From assembly GCF_013456555.2 (NCBI RefSeq), contig NZ_CP059154.1, positions 806,001 to 870,000 on the forward strand: DNA of 64,000 nt, read 5' to 3'. The notes under the pieces are model-generated. The model did not search any database. It saw only the letters and a list, made by a program, of their open reading frames with translations, and was not told the origin of the DNA. The position numbers and the translations under genes were made by a program. Source of the DNA: Natrinema zhouii. Its GTDB lineage: Archaea; Halobacteriota; Halobacteria; Halobacteriales; Natrialbaceae. Positions 51,872 through 60,768 of this stretch are shown piece by piece (within the stretch, counting starts at the first letter, position 1; each line of letters begins with the position of its first letter).

Positions 51872-52858
51872 TTATGCCGATCGACGGATCAGTTCTCTAA
51901 CTGATGCCTCGACCGTGTGCCGCGCCTCCCAGCCGAGTCGTTCGTTCGCTGTTGAGGTGTCGACTACGAAGTTTTCGACCATTGTCTCGCCGCTACGCGG
52001 GTTTTCGACGAGTTCGACATCGACCGAAACACCGAGTTCGTCGGCAGCGATCGACTGGATCGTTTCAGCGACGGACATGACTGACGGATCCTCGTTTCCA
52101 GCGATTTCGTACGTTTCGGTCCCTGTCTCCCCGTTCGATAGCTGATCGAGCAGTCGCTCCGTACTCCGAACGTACGCCCGTGCGACATCTTTGACGTGGA
52201 CGAAGTTTCGGGACTGCGTTCCAGGTTCATAGACCGTCAATGGTTCCTCCGCCCTCACTCGGTTGGCGAAGAAGTTGATCACGGTCGGCTTCGAAACCAC
52301 GGTTTCGTCGACAACGTGCTCGCCGTAGAGATTCGACTTCAGGAACAGATGGGCCGGAAACGATCCGGATGCAAACGACTCGATAGCCCGTTCACCGAGC
52401 AGTTTCGTTCGTCCGTACCAGTTCAGCGGATCCCGCGGCAAGTCGACGGTGATTGGAAATATCTCCGGATCGCCTAGAACGGCCATACTGAACGGAAAGG
52501 CGAGTGCCGTACCGCTTTTCCGGCAGAACCAGGCGACGTTGTTCGTTCCCGTCACATTGACCTCGTAGGCCAGGTCGGAGTTCTTGTCACAGTCGTCAAC
52601 ACCGCTTATCGCTGCGAGGTGTAACACGACATCTGTTCCATCGAGATGTGCCTCGAGTCGATCACGGTTTCGAATATCGACGTGGTCGATATCGATGTCG
52701 CCAACGGAGTCGACCTGCCCCCGATACTGGTTATCGATCGCTCGTACGTTCCACTCCGGGTGCGTCGACTGTAACTGCTGGAGAACGCGACTCCCGATGT
52801 ATCCGGCCGCTCCGGTGACGGTGATCGTCGGGGACACAGCAGTATCTCGTGCGGTCAT
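51872..52858 (-). CDS. NAD-dependent epimerase/dehydratase (SDR 3 of trio, copy B, intact)
   Basis: A 328-residue extended SDR. The NAD loop is VTGAAGYIGSRVLQQL. The active site is suggested by FPFSMAVLGDPE (Ser) and NWYGRTKLLGERAI (YxxxK). FFANRVRAEEPLTVYEPGTQ and SRNFVHVKDVARAYVRST follow the usual pattern, and the C-terminus is VVDTSTANERLGWEARHTVE. Its ATG overlaps the stop of the SDR at 52855 by ATGA. It is the full-length counterpart of the 45-codon remnant at 23004-23141. The likely role is sugar-nucleotide modification after the other two SDRs. Confidence 0.87.
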   Translation of the reverse strand: MTARDTAVSPTITVTGAAGYIGSRVLQQLQSTHPEWNVRAIDNQYRGQVDSVGDIDIDHVDIRNRDRLEAHLDGTDVVLHLAAISGVDDCDKNSDLAYEVNVTGTNNVAWFCRKSGTALAFPFSMAVLGDPEIFPITVDLPRDPLNWYGRTKLLGERAIESFASGSFPAHLFLKSNLYGEHVVDETVVSKPTVINFFANRVRAEEPLTVYEPGTQSRNFVHVKDVARAYVRSTERLLDQLSNGETGTETYEIAGNEDPSVMSVAETIQSIAADELGVSVDVELVENPRSGETMVENFVVDTSTANERLGWEARHTVEASVRELIRRSA

Positions 52859-53808
52859 GCGGAGATCAGCTCCGATTGCGTTCGCTGCATGTGTTTCGCG
52901 AGGTCACGGATTCCGTCTCGAAGCGTCCACTCAAATTCGAATCCGGTTTCCTCGAGTCGATCGAAGTTCACGTGATAGGATGGACCGGGGTGTTCGTCCT
53001 CGAGATAGGTAATATCTAATTCTCGGTCGAGTTCCTCCCGGATGAGTTCGGCGATTTCGGAGATCCGATAGTTCCCCGCGTTCGAACCGACGTTGTACAC
53101 CGTTCGGTACCACGACTCGGGGTTCAGTGCGGCATCCGCGTACGCCCGTGCGGCGTCGACGACGTGAATGAACGGTCGCCAGTTGCTGCCGTTGCCGTAG
53201 ACGGTCAGCGGTCGGTCGGTGAGCCCCCGGAACACGAAGTGATTCACCACGAGGTTGAACCGAATTCCCGGAGCCCACCCGTAGTTCGTACTCATCCGAA
53301 GCGCGGTCCCGTCGAAGTCGTACTCGTTCATCGCTTCCTCAAGGAGTCGCTCGGCTTCGACTTTCGACTCGGCGTAGGGGTTGAGCGGGTCCTGTGCCGT
53401 CTCTTCGTCGATGTCCGTACTGGCCGCTCGCCCGTAATTGTTACACGACGAGGCGAATACGACGCGATCGACATCGAATTTTCCGGCGGCGGTGAGCACA
53501 TTCTCCGTTCCATCGAGATTACTCGCGAAGGTTTCCTCGCGGCGATCGTGGGTCGAAGCGGCTCCCGTAATTGCTGCCAGATGGATCACGGTATCTACAT
53601 CACGCATCGCGCTTTCAACATCGCCGTACTCACGTACGTCACCGCGTCGGAACTGCAGCCGGTCGTCGATACAGCCACTGAGGTTCGCTGGCGTCCCTGA
53701 TGAGAGCGAATCGAGGACCACAACGTCGTTGACCCGTTGGTCGTCGAGCAGTGTCGGGACGAGAACGCTCCCGATGTATCCGCAACCTCCCGTCACGAGA
53801 ACGCGCAT
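52855..53808 (-). CDS. NAD-dependent nucleotide-sugar epimerase/dehydratase (SDR 2 of trio, copy B)
   Basis: A 317-residue extended SDR, the counterpart of 23138-24130. The NAD loop is GGCGYIGSVLVPTL, the active-site segments are FASSCNNYGRAASTD and NPYAESKVEAERLL (YxxxK), and WRPFIHVVDAARAYADA is near the C-terminal half. The ATG at 53808 matches the start of the copy-A protein; another ATG at 53817 would overlap the SQD1-like stop codon. It lies between the SQD1-like gene and SDR 3, coupled to both by overlap or near-contact. Codon use in this copy is less GC-rich than in copy A. Confidence 0.88.
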   Translation of the reverse strand: MRVLVTGGCGYIGSVLVPTLLDDQRVNDVVVLDSLSSGTPANLSGCIDDRLQFRRGDVREYGDVESAMRDVDTVIHLAAITGAASTHDRREETFASNLDGTENVLTAAGKFDVDRVVFASSCNNYGRAASTDIDEETAQDPLNPYAESKVEAERLLEEAMNEYDFDGTALRMSTNYGWAPGIRFNLVVNHFVFRGLTDRPLTVYGNGSNWRPFIHVVDAARAYADAALNPESWYRTVYNVGSNAGNYRISEIAELIREELDRELDITYLEDEHPGPSYHVNFDRLEETGFEFEWTLRDGIRDLAKHMQRTQSELISA

Positions 53809-53809
53809 C

Positions 53810-55060
53810 TCAGTCATCTTCCGTCGATGCCTGAACGGTCTCGGACGGACTGGACTCCTCCTCGTACTCGATGGTCGTATCGTCGCCCTCGTCGGTATCC
53901 AGCACGCCGGGAAGGAACCGATCTTCGTGCGCGACGACTGTCTCCTCATAGTCGATTAACGTCCCCAGAATCTGTCGAATTCCCTCCTCGAACGTGGTCG
54001 ACTGCCCGTCGATCAGGTCGTCGTACCGATCGCTCTCGATCTCCATCTTGTGAGTCTCGTCCTCCTCACGCGGGTTCTCGAAGTGTTTGACGTCAACGTC
54101 AAGGTCGAATTCATCGGCGACGTCCGCGATCGTCTCAGCGATCTCGACGATGCTGATCGCTCGCGTTACCTGATTGTAGACGACGTGATCGTCGGGGCGC
54201 TCGTCGGGATCGGTAAGGGCGAGGCGAGCGAGACCTTCAACCGCGTCCTCGAGCGCAATGAACGGTTTGCGCTGTTCGCCCTTGCCGTAGACGGTCATCG
54301 GATAGCCGGCGATGGCCTGGGCACAGAAGCGGTGAACGACGACGCCGAAGTGGTAATCGAAGTCGAACCGTGTCGCCAGCCGCGGATCGGCCGCCGTCTC
54401 CTCGGTCTCGGTGCCGTAGGCGATGGCGGTCCGCACATCCGAGATTGGAATCCCGAACTGCTTGTGCGCCAGCCGCATGTTCGCTGCGTCGTGGGACTTC
54501 GTCAAGTGATACCAACTCCCGGCCATCGCGGGGAACGGAACCTCGTCGCGCTCGCTGCCGTTTTCCATCGTCGCCCCACCCTCGGGGATGGGAAACTCGG
54601 GCGCGCCATAGACGCCGGTCGTCGTCGTCTCGACGAAGTGGGTGTCCGAGAGACCGTTCTCGTCGAGCCCCCACAGGAGATTGCGTGTTGATTGGAGGTT
54701 ATTGTGCTGGGTGAAGTTCGCCCGTTCACCGTTGATCTGCGAGTACGGCGCGGAGGGCTGGGCCGCCGTATGGACGACCGTCTCCGGTTCGTGCACCGAG
54801 AGGAGTTCGTCGACGAACGCCCGATCAGTGAGATTACCCTCGACGAACGAGAGGTTTCGCAGCCCGAGCGTCTCCTCAGCTGCCTCAAGTCGCTCGTTGA
54901 TGTCTGCGATGGGGACTGCACTCTTCGAGCCGACCGACTCCACCCATTCCCGCCGACCGAAGTTATCGACCAAGACCACGCGGTCGTCAGTTCGCGTCGC
55001 GATTCGAAGTGCCGTCGGCCATCCGATGTACCCGTCTGCTCCCGTTATGAGAACACTCAT
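53810..55060 (-). CDS. UDP-sulfoquinovose synthase-like SDR (SQD1/Agl3 family, copy B)
   Basis: A 416-residue SDR with the same signature series as copy A: TGADGYIGWPTALRIATRTD, HTAAQPSAPYSQINGERANF, the Thr region TTTTGVYGAPEF, WYHLTKSHDAANMRLAHKQF (YxxxK), RFCAQAIAGYPMTVYGKGEQ and FENPREEDETHKMEIESDRY. It has about 26 extra C-terminal acidic residues (ending SPSETVQASTEDD) not present in copy A. A TATA-like AGTTATAG (minus strand ACTATAACTCC at 55092-55102) lies about 36 bases before the ATG. It would make UDP-sulfoquinovose from UDP-glucose and sulfite if it keeps the family activity. Confidence 0.87.
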   Translation of the reverse strand: MSVLITGADGYIGWPTALRIATRTDDRVVLVDNFGRREWVESVGSKSAVPIADINERLEAAEETLGLRNLSFVEGNLTDRAFVDELLSVHEPETVVHTAAQPSAPYSQINGERANFTQHNNLQSTRNLLWGLDENGLSDTHFVETTTTGVYGAPEFPIPEGGATMENGSERDEVPFPAMAGSWYHLTKSHDAANMRLAHKQFGIPISDVRTAIAYGTETEETAADPRLATRFDFDYHFGVVVHRFCAQAIAGYPMTVYGKGEQRKPFIALEDAVEGLARLALTDPDERPDDHVVYNQVTRAISIVEIAETIADVADEFDLDVDVKHFENPREEDETHKMEIESDRYDDLIDGQSTTFEEGIRQILGTLIDYEETVVAHEDRFLPGVLDTDEGDDTTIEYEEESSPSETVQASTEDD

Positions 55061-55128
55061 AATTACTCAGGATCTGAGTATGTCAGCACGGAGTTATAGT
55101 CTTTCCGTTCAGCAGCGCCCGAGCGGCC

Positions 55129-55143
55129 ACAATAGTTATATCG
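55129..55143 (+). promoter_or_regulatory. TATA element of the small protein at 55174
   Basis: ACAATAGTTATATCG is centred about 36 bases before ATG 55174. Together with the oppositely directed element near 55097 it makes a compact divergent promoter of the SDR module. Confidence 0.4.
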
Positions 55144-55173
55144 AGTTCACGAGGTGTTGAGAGATTGTGTTAT

Positions 55174-55302
55174 ATGGAGACCGAACCAAACACGACTGAA
55201 CCAACAGACAAGCGAGATGACGATTGCCTCAAGGATGGGGCAGATGGGTGTGGCTGTACCGAAATTCAGGAGCATCTCACCGTATCTCGAGACGACGAGT
55301 GA
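55174..55302 (+). CDS. 42-residue acidic Cys-containing protein, divergent from the SQD1-like gene (copy B)
   Basis: The frame from ATG 55174 to TGA 55300-55302 encodes METEPNTTEPTDKRDDD, then CLKDGADGCGCTEIQEHLTV and SRDDE. It matches the copy-A protein in acidic Thr/Glu-Pro start, the DG..GC.EI..HL...RDDE core and exact C-terminus, and has three Cys where copy A has one. It holds the same divergent position beside the SQD1-like gene. The conservation of the core while flanking DNA differs argues for translation and function. The role is unknown. Confidence 0.65.
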   Translation: METEPNTTEPTDKRDDDCLKDGADGCGCTEIQEHLTVSRDDE

Positions 55303-55644
55303 GTGGCGATCTCGAGCTGTATTGATCAGATTACTTTTTGGTCGAATTTCATAGTCTTTTGAAAGACTTCTTAGTGAACAATAAGGGGAACATTCCACTG
55401 AATGATTTCAGCCAGAATTCCGCTTTGTCGATTCTAATCTTCGATCAGTTCTCATAACCGGAATATTGGACTTGTCGTTACTGAGTCCTATAAATCATCT
55501 AGTCGGGTACGGTGAGTTCAATTACTATTGAGTAAATATAAGCGAAACATAATGTGGTCGTCTTCTTTCGAGTGATATCTAGAATCCAGTACCGACGAAG
55601 TTATCAGGGTCCTTTCCAGATTGTGGCATAGTTGGATTCGTCAT
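55303..55644. other. AT-rich intergenic stretch
   Basis: About 340 bases, markedly AT-richer than the SDR genes to the left. No reading frame, repeat or RNA gene was recognised. It marks the border to the AT-richer glycan island on the right. Confidence 0.4.
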
Positions 55645-57450
55645 ATGTCACTCACAGATTCTGAAGAGGTCTCTCGGCGCGAAAAGATCAACGCTCTTCT
55701 TGATGTTGCCCGGTTCGATCCGAAGTTTACTATTCTGATCATTGGGCTCGGGTTGATCGCGGCGATCCTCGAAGGGATCGGAATGAGTTTTATCCTCCCA
55801 ATTATCGAGATTATTCAGGTCGACGATCCTGCGGCGGAGGCGGACGGGATGATGGCCGTCTTCGTAACTGCGTTCCAGACACTGGGAGTCCCATTCACGT
55901 TGGGGTACGTCGTCGTCGGCGTGTCCGCTGTGATGGTCGTGCGGTATACATCCAGTTTTTTCGTCGACTGGTTCCGCGAGGCATTACGGACCTACTACAT
56001 CCGTGATTTGCAGATCCGTGCGTTCGGGAACGCGCTCGATGCTCGAATCGAATACTTCGACGAACAGGGATCGGATGATATGCTCAATGCGATCGTCACA
56101 CAGACATTCTACGCCGGACGGGTGATCGTCCGTGTCGTGCAGTTGCTCGAACAGTTGTTTCTCGCGCTCGTCTATCTCGTGCTCGCCTTCGTGTTCGCGC
56201 CACTCCTCACACTATTCGCCCTCGGGGTGCTCGGTGGACTTACGGTAGTACTTCGATACGTGATCGAACCCGGGTACAAGATTGGAGACGTCGTCGCTGA
56301 TTCGAATGAGCGCCGCCAAGAGGCAGCCCAGGCCGGAACACAGGGGATTCGCGACGTTCGGATTTTCGGCCTCGCAGAAGAACTGTCTCGTGATTTCGTC
56401 GACGCAGTCGACCAGTACACTAACGCACGAATCTCCCTTCAGCGAAACGAAGCTGCAATTCAGCGGTTCTACAATCTCGGTGTTTCGGTTTCGGTATTCG
56501 TGCTCATCTACCTCGCGCTCACCTACGCCGAGCTTTCGCTCGGTGCATTAGGGGTCTTTCTCTTCGCGATGTTTCGTCTCGGACCGAGGGTGAGCAACGT
56601 GAACCAGAAGTTCTACCAGGTCGAGAACGATCTCCCGCACTTGGTTCGCACGCAACAATTCATTCAAGAGCTGAAAAATCAGGAAGAGCCGAACGATCCT
56701 AGCCACGATGTCCCGACGGAAATAGAGCGCGTCGAGTTCGACGACGTTCGATTCTCCTACGACGACGAAGAGCAGGTTCTGAGAGGACTCGACTTCGAAG
56801 TCGAGAAGGGTGAATTCGTTGCGTTCGTCGGGCAATCGGGGGCCGGTAAATCGACGGTCGTTTCACTGCTGGCTCGACTCTACGATATAGATAGCGGTGA
56901 AATTAAGGCCAACGGGATCCCGATCGACGAGATGGACATCAACGAATGGCGAGACCGACTGTCTGTCGTCCGCCAAGATCCGTTCATCTTCAACGATACC
57001 CTCCGTTACAACCTCACCGTCGGACAGCGTGACGTTTCAGACGAAGAGTTAGACCGGATCTGTGAGATTGCCTGTGTTGACGAGTTCTTTGACGACCTTC
57101 CCGCCGGGTACGAGACCGTTCTTGGAGACGACGGTGTCCGATTGTCTGGCGGCCAACGACAGCGGGTCGCCCTTGCACGCGCGCTATTGAAAGACGCTGA
57201 TATTCTCGTTCTTGACGAGGCAACGAGTGATCTCGACTCCAATTTAGAGAAAGAAGTGCAAGCAGCCGTAGAGTCGATGGATCAGGATTATATTATGATC
57301 GCAATTGCTCACCGTCTCTCAACCGTTACCAACACGGATCGAATCTATACAATGGACAGAGGAGAAATAGCCGAAGTTGGGGGGCATGAAAAATTAATTA
57401 ATAGTGATGGAAAATATGCTGACCTGTACACAATACAATCTGAGAGTTGA
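55645..57450 (+). CDS. ABC exporter with fused membrane and ATPase domains (MsbA/PglK-like)
   Basis: A 601-residue half-transporter. The membrane domain with six TMs covers about residues 25-325 (FTILIIGLGLIAAILEGIGM at TM1). The ATPase domain has FVAFVGQSGAGKSTVVSLLA (Walker A), the Q-loop VVRQDPFIFNDTLRYNLTVG, VRLSGGQRQRVALARALLKD (signature), ILVLDEATSDLDSNLEKEVQ (Walker B) and the H-loop IAIAHRLSTV. It belongs to the group that includes PglK and MsbA, which flip lipid-linked oligosaccharides or lipids. Next to GT4, O-antigen ligase and FkbM genes, an oligosaccharide flippase role is likely. ATG 55645 is used. Confidence 0.87.
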   Translation: MSLTDSEEVSRREKINALLDVARFDPKFTILIIGLGLIAAILEGIGMSFILPIIEIIQVDDPAAEADGMMAVFVTAFQTLGVPFTLGYVVVGVSAVMVVRYTSSFFVDWFREALRTYYIRDLQIRAFGNALDARIEYFDEQGSDDMLNAIVTQTFYAGRVIVRVVQLLEQLFLALVYLVLAFVFAPLLTLFALGVLGGLTVVLRYVIEPGYKIGDVVADSNERRQEAAQAGTQGIRDVRIFGLAEELSRDFVDAVDQYTNARISLQRNEAAIQRFYNLGVSVSVFVLIYLALTYAELSLGALGVFLFAMFRLGPRVSNVNQKFYQVENDLPHLVRTQQFIQELKNQEEPNDPSHDVPTEIERVEFDDVRFSYDDEEQVLRGLDFEVEKGEFVAFVGQSGAGKSTVVSLLARLYDIDSGEIKANGIPIDEMDINEWRDRLSVVRQDPFIFNDTLRYNLTVGQRDVSDEELDRICEIACVDEFFDDLPAGYETVLGDDGVRLSGGQRQRVALARALLKDADILVLDEATSDLDSNLEKEVQAAVESMDQDYIMIAIAHRLSTVTNTDRIYTMDRGEIAEVGGHEKLINSDGKYADLYTIQSES

Positions 57451-57975
57451 AATATTACTGATGTTCACGAGTGTCGGTAAACCAGCAGAAGTTCGACGAA
57501 CGTCCCTGACGTCCGCAGGAGGGTGAGTTCCTAGCTTGCAGTGGTGTCGATCGGTTCGATGAACGATGCCGACGAGCGCGGAAGGGAAAGAGTGCGGCTT
57601 GAGGCCGTCGCGATGCCCCGGACGATCCCGCTGCCGAGCTGGTGCAAGCTCAGGCGTGATCTCCGAACTGGCCAACCTCGTAGTCAAATTCAACAAGGAT
57701 GAACGACTCCGACGTCCTGCTCACAGAGTTCTCTCTATTGGACGTCGTCTGGATTGGAGAGCAGTAACTCTCGGCAACTCGCATTATTGCAGGCGCTGTG
57801 CTCAACCGGTGCTCAGACAGTCTCGAGAATTCTAATCGGAGCATTGGTGTTGGTAGTGTCGTGGTCGTGCCGCAGCTACATGGCCTGTCGAAACGGGGTG
57901 TTTGCTAAGCGTCGATGCACCTACCGCGTCTCAATATGCAGTATATATATTAAAGCGCAATGTCTTGCCTTTGTT
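57451..57975. other. intergenic stretch with no recognised gene
   Basis: About 525 bases with frames broken by stops on both strands. Codon-like stretches (57480-57840) suggest decayed coding DNA, but no family can be named. The only clear element is the TATA box of the following GT4 gene. Confidence 0.35.
57942..57954 (+). promoter_or_regulatory. TATA element of the GT4 gene at 57976
   Basis: TATATATATTAAA is centred about 28 bases upstream of ATG 57976, a strong archaeal TATA box that fixes the start over the longer open frame. Confidence 0.65.
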
Positions 57976-59028
57976 ATGAAGGTCACATACCTTACCAGTA
58001 CATTTTGGGGGATTCCAGCATCTACCTTTGCGAAATTTAATGATGTCATTCATTATTTGCAGGTGATGAAGAATCCTCCTTTTGATTTTGAAATCGTGAG
58101 TGCAAATGCTCGACACGTTGATTCAACTGCCAAGTGGAGTCTTTCACATTCACAGCATGAGTGGCGCCCTTGCCAGTTAAGCGAATACATTAAGAAGGTG
58201 AGTGAGGTTAAATCAGAGACAGACGTCTTCCATTTGAACCAGGCAGATCTCAAACTACTCTTACCGACAATAACTGCTATTAGATCGGAGTGTCCACTTG
58301 TTGTCGGGCCGAATATATCCACTTCTCATCAGTTGGCACATCACCGATACTCTCCCCTTTCTCGGTGGATTGATGCGATTGAAGTGTTCACAGACCACCA
58401 TGCCGACACCCTTGTGGAGTCGGGAGCCGCACGGAGACAGTTGATCCGTATCCCGTCGGGTGCTCGGCCGGATTTATTTTATCCAGATGATTGTTCTGAT
58501 GTGTCACAGTCTGATTGCACGGACATCCTGTTTGTCGGTGACGCGTCGGCAACGTACTGGAAAGGGTTTGAGATATTTATTAATGCGATCAAGAAAGTAA
58601 TCGCGGAGGGACGATCGGTTGAGGCCACCGTGGTTGGGACACCGCCAGATGATGCGTTCTGGGCGGACGTACCTGCAAGTGTTGAATCACGGATAACCCT
58701 TGTAGGCCATGTTCAGCGATCCGATTTACCGCAGTTTTATCGATCGGCAGACGTGCTTGTAAATCCGTCACGGAACGAAACTGAAGGGATGACCTCGGTT
58801 GAAGCTCGTGCGTGCGGAACACCAGTTATCGGCAGCGACATCCCACCGTTCGAAAAGAAAAACACGCAGACATTCCCGGTGGGCGATCCAGACGGTCTTT
58901 CCACAGCTCTTTGTGCGTTTCTTGAGAGTCCCTTAGAGTATAAACAAGTAGCTCGGAGAACAGCCAATAAGTGGAGTATTGAGCAAAGCATTGGATCTCT
59001 TGCTGACCTGTACGGACAAATGAGATAA
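57976..59028 (+). CDS. glycosyltransferase family 4
   Basis: A 350-residue GT-B sugar transferase. The acceptor half starts MKVTYLTSTFWGIPASTFAK. The donor half has IRIPSGARPDLFYPDD, DILFVGDASATYWKGFEIFI, ITLVGHVQRSDLPQFYRSAD and NETEGMTSVEARACGTPVIG (ExxxxG). The gene is AT-richer than most of the window, in keeping with acquisition by transfer. It is followed convergently by the O-antigen ligase unit on the other strand. Donor and acceptor are unknown. Confidence 0.85.
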   Translation: MKVTYLTSTFWGIPASTFAKFNDVIHYLQVMKNPPFDFEIVSANARHVDSTAKWSLSHSQHEWRPCQLSEYIKKVSEVKSETDVFHLNQADLKLLLPTITAIRSECPLVVGPNISTSHQLAHHRYSPLSRWIDAIEVFTDHHADTLVESGAARRQLIRIPSGARPDLFYPDDCSDVSQSDCTDILFVGDASATYWKGFEIFINAIKKVIAEGRSVEATVVGTPPDDAFWADVPASVESRITLVGHVQRSDLPQFYRSADVLVNPSRNETEGMTSVEARACGTPVIGSDIPPFEKKNTQTFPVGDPDGLSTALCAFLESPLEYKQVARRTANKWSIEQSIGSLADLYGQMR

Positions 59029-59054
59029 ATCTCACTCCGGTAGAGTGATCAGAC

Positions 59055-59297
59055 CTAGGTACAACCAAACAGCTCGACTTCGAAGAAGGTCATGACGCCA
59101 TTTCCTCCGACAGCTTCAAGCGTCCCATCCGACCCCTGATAAGTTTCGACTATGAGTATGTCCCCTTCGGAAAGGTGCTCACTGGTTATCCCACCAACGG
59201 ACTCCAGGCGGCACCATGCACGCCGCCGTAGCAGAAACCAGTCATGGGTTTCTCTTGCTGCCGTTTCAGAACGTCTCATTTTCTCGAGCGCCGCCAT
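59055..59297 (-). CDS. 80-residue hypothetical protein downstream of the O-antigen ligase
   Basis: The frame from ATG 59297 to TAG 59055 follows the ligase gene by 12 bases on the same strand. The product has a basic, Arg-rich first third (ETHDWFLLRRRAWCRLES) and an acidic/hydrophobic remainder (SEGDILIVETYQGSDGTLEA, VGGNGVMTFFEVELFGCT). No signal peptide or TM segment is seen and no family is recognised. It could be a small operon partner or the end of a degraded gene. Confidence 0.35.
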   Translation of the reverse strand: MAALEKMRRSETAARETHDWFLLRRRAWCRLESVGGITSEHLSEGDILIVETYQGSDGTLEAVGGNGVMTFFEVELFGCT

Positions 59298-59309
59298 GAG
59301 AAATTCATC

Positions 59310-60494
59310 TCAGGATTGTACATCTGGTGCTGTTGAATCAATATTAGCTGTATCCATAATGAGATATCCTAATGAGAGGGATATCAACACGGGAAAAATC
59401 CCGGCCCCTATCAAAAGAGACGCATCAAACAGGAACACAATCGCCCATGCGACACCTAGTGCCCCGATTGCTGGATTTGTCTGGGGTGCCTGATAATGAC
59501 GAAAAATTGTCCCCCAGAATAATAGCAGGAACGTTATCACAGTAACGATCCCTCCGCGGAGCCACCATCGATAGTAGGCGTTGTGAGGGCCATGATTGTG
59601 CCAACGTTCAGGTAGATATGGATCAATTGTTTCTGATGCTGGCATGAACCCATACCCAATCCAAAATTTCTCCCCCTTCAGAGAATTCACTACCCCTTCC
59701 CAGATGATTAACCGTCCAGAAAAGTGAATGTCATTTAAAACAAACGGAATCCATCCAAAGTAGATTATGGTCAGGAAGCAGAACAATCCTGCGAATAATC
59801 CAGATACGCATAGGATCGCGGCAGATGAACTGATACGAGTTTGAATAAAGTATACAATCATTGCGATAACAATACCGACTATCACTGCCCGGGAGTAAGA
59901 TAAAAGAACAACAATTGTCGTTATGAGTAATAATACTCTCGCGACGTTTGTTTGATACCGATTATACTCTAAAAGTGCGCCAAAGAATCCTACCATCGCG
60001 AATTTAGCAAGCGCATTTGGGTTGGCAAAGATGCTACTAATTTGAAGGAAACTATCATCCCACCGAATGAGTTTGATGACACCGACATCAATCGGGGCGA
60101 AGAACCAGATCGGTATCGCAAGGAGTGCAAAAATTGCTGTTATACGGGAAATGGTCCCAAAAAGTATGTCAGAGGAAACCGCCTGCGGAACGATAAACAG
60201 GTTCGTGAGAAGAATTACTGCTGTATACACTGGGAAGAATAGCAAAGATTTAGATGAGTATCCACCTGAGAAAATCCTAATCGCTACGATAATGAGTAGA
60301 GTTAGTGCTAATAGCAGTTCACGTTTAGGCACCTTCCACGTCCTTTCGTCATATATCAACATATATGTCAAATATGTGGTATAGAGACCAATGATAACCA
60401 CGGTGAAGACAGAGCTAGAAATGGTTATGTCTATTTTCTTTGTGAGGGAAGTCAACAAAATACCCATCATAAATAATAGACTAATACGCCTCAT
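59310..60494 (-). CDS. O-antigen ligase/polymerase family protein (Wzy_C)
   Basis: A polytopic protein of about 394 residues with some 11-12 TM segments. The Wzy_C region is present: SIFANPNALAKFAMVGFFGA in the mid-part, then FSGRLIIWEGVVNSLKGEKF, and the large periplasmic-type loop ending HNHGPHNAYYRWWLRGGIVT with conserved His residues. Such proteins join or polymerise lipid-linked glycans outside the cell membrane. ATG 60494 (MRRISLLF) is preferred, with ATG 60521 as alternative. The gene is conspicuously AT-rich for this genome. Confidence 0.8.
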   Translation of the reverse strand: MRRISLLFMMGILLTSLTKKIDITISSSVFTVVIIGLYTTYLTYMLIYDERTWKVPKRELLLALTLLIIVAIRIFSGGYSSKSLLFFPVYTAVILLTNLFIVPQAVSSDILFGTISRITAIFALLAIPIWFFAPIDVGVIKLIRWDDSFLQISSIFANPNALAKFAMVGFFGALLEYNRYQTNVARVLLLITTIVVLLSYSRAVIVGIVIAMIVYFIQTRISSSAAILCVSGLFAGLFCFLTIIYFGWIPFVLNDIHFSGRLIIWEGVVNSLKGEKFWIGYGFMPASETIDPYLPERWHNHGPHNAYYRWWLRGGIVTVITFLLLFWGTIFRHYQAPQTNPAIGALGVAWAIVFLFDASLLIGAGIFPVLISLSLGYLIMDTANIDSTAPDVQS

Positions 60495-60544
60495 GATACT
60501 CGAAATTAATTCCTGGCACAAGTCAGTTTCGGTGCAGGACCTTG

Positions 60545-60662
60545 TCAGTCACCATCAGGCACTATGATTTCGAGGTCATCAAATGATGGTTCTCGGACCA
60601 AATCAATCGCCCGCTGGATGTTGTTCACCTCATTCAGCGTGGAAATGATACGCCAACACGAG
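60545..60662 (-). pseudogene. N-terminal relic of a GT2 glycosyltransferase
   Basis: Minus-strand codons read RVGVSFP, a frameshift, then LNEVNNIQRAIDLVREPS and FDDLEIIVPDGD followed by TGA. This parallels the start of the intact GT2 at 63025-63804 (VLIPTLNEEENIQRAIDSVK, SFSDYEIIVCDAG). Only 35-40 codons remain. It sits between the O-antigen ligase and FkbM genes, so a GT2 gene was probably lost here. Confidence 0.6.
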
Positions 60663-60768
60663 AAGAAATATTGTATTACATACATACTTCGTATTCTGAA
60701 TTAACCTATTTAAATCGACTCTTTCGATGGTTCTCCCTCGCTGCGGCAAGAAAATCCGAACGGAGAGA

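Noticed and set aside
57754..57975. 74-codon extension of the GT4 gene at 57976
   Set aside because: It runs through a strong TATA box and lacks GT sequence.
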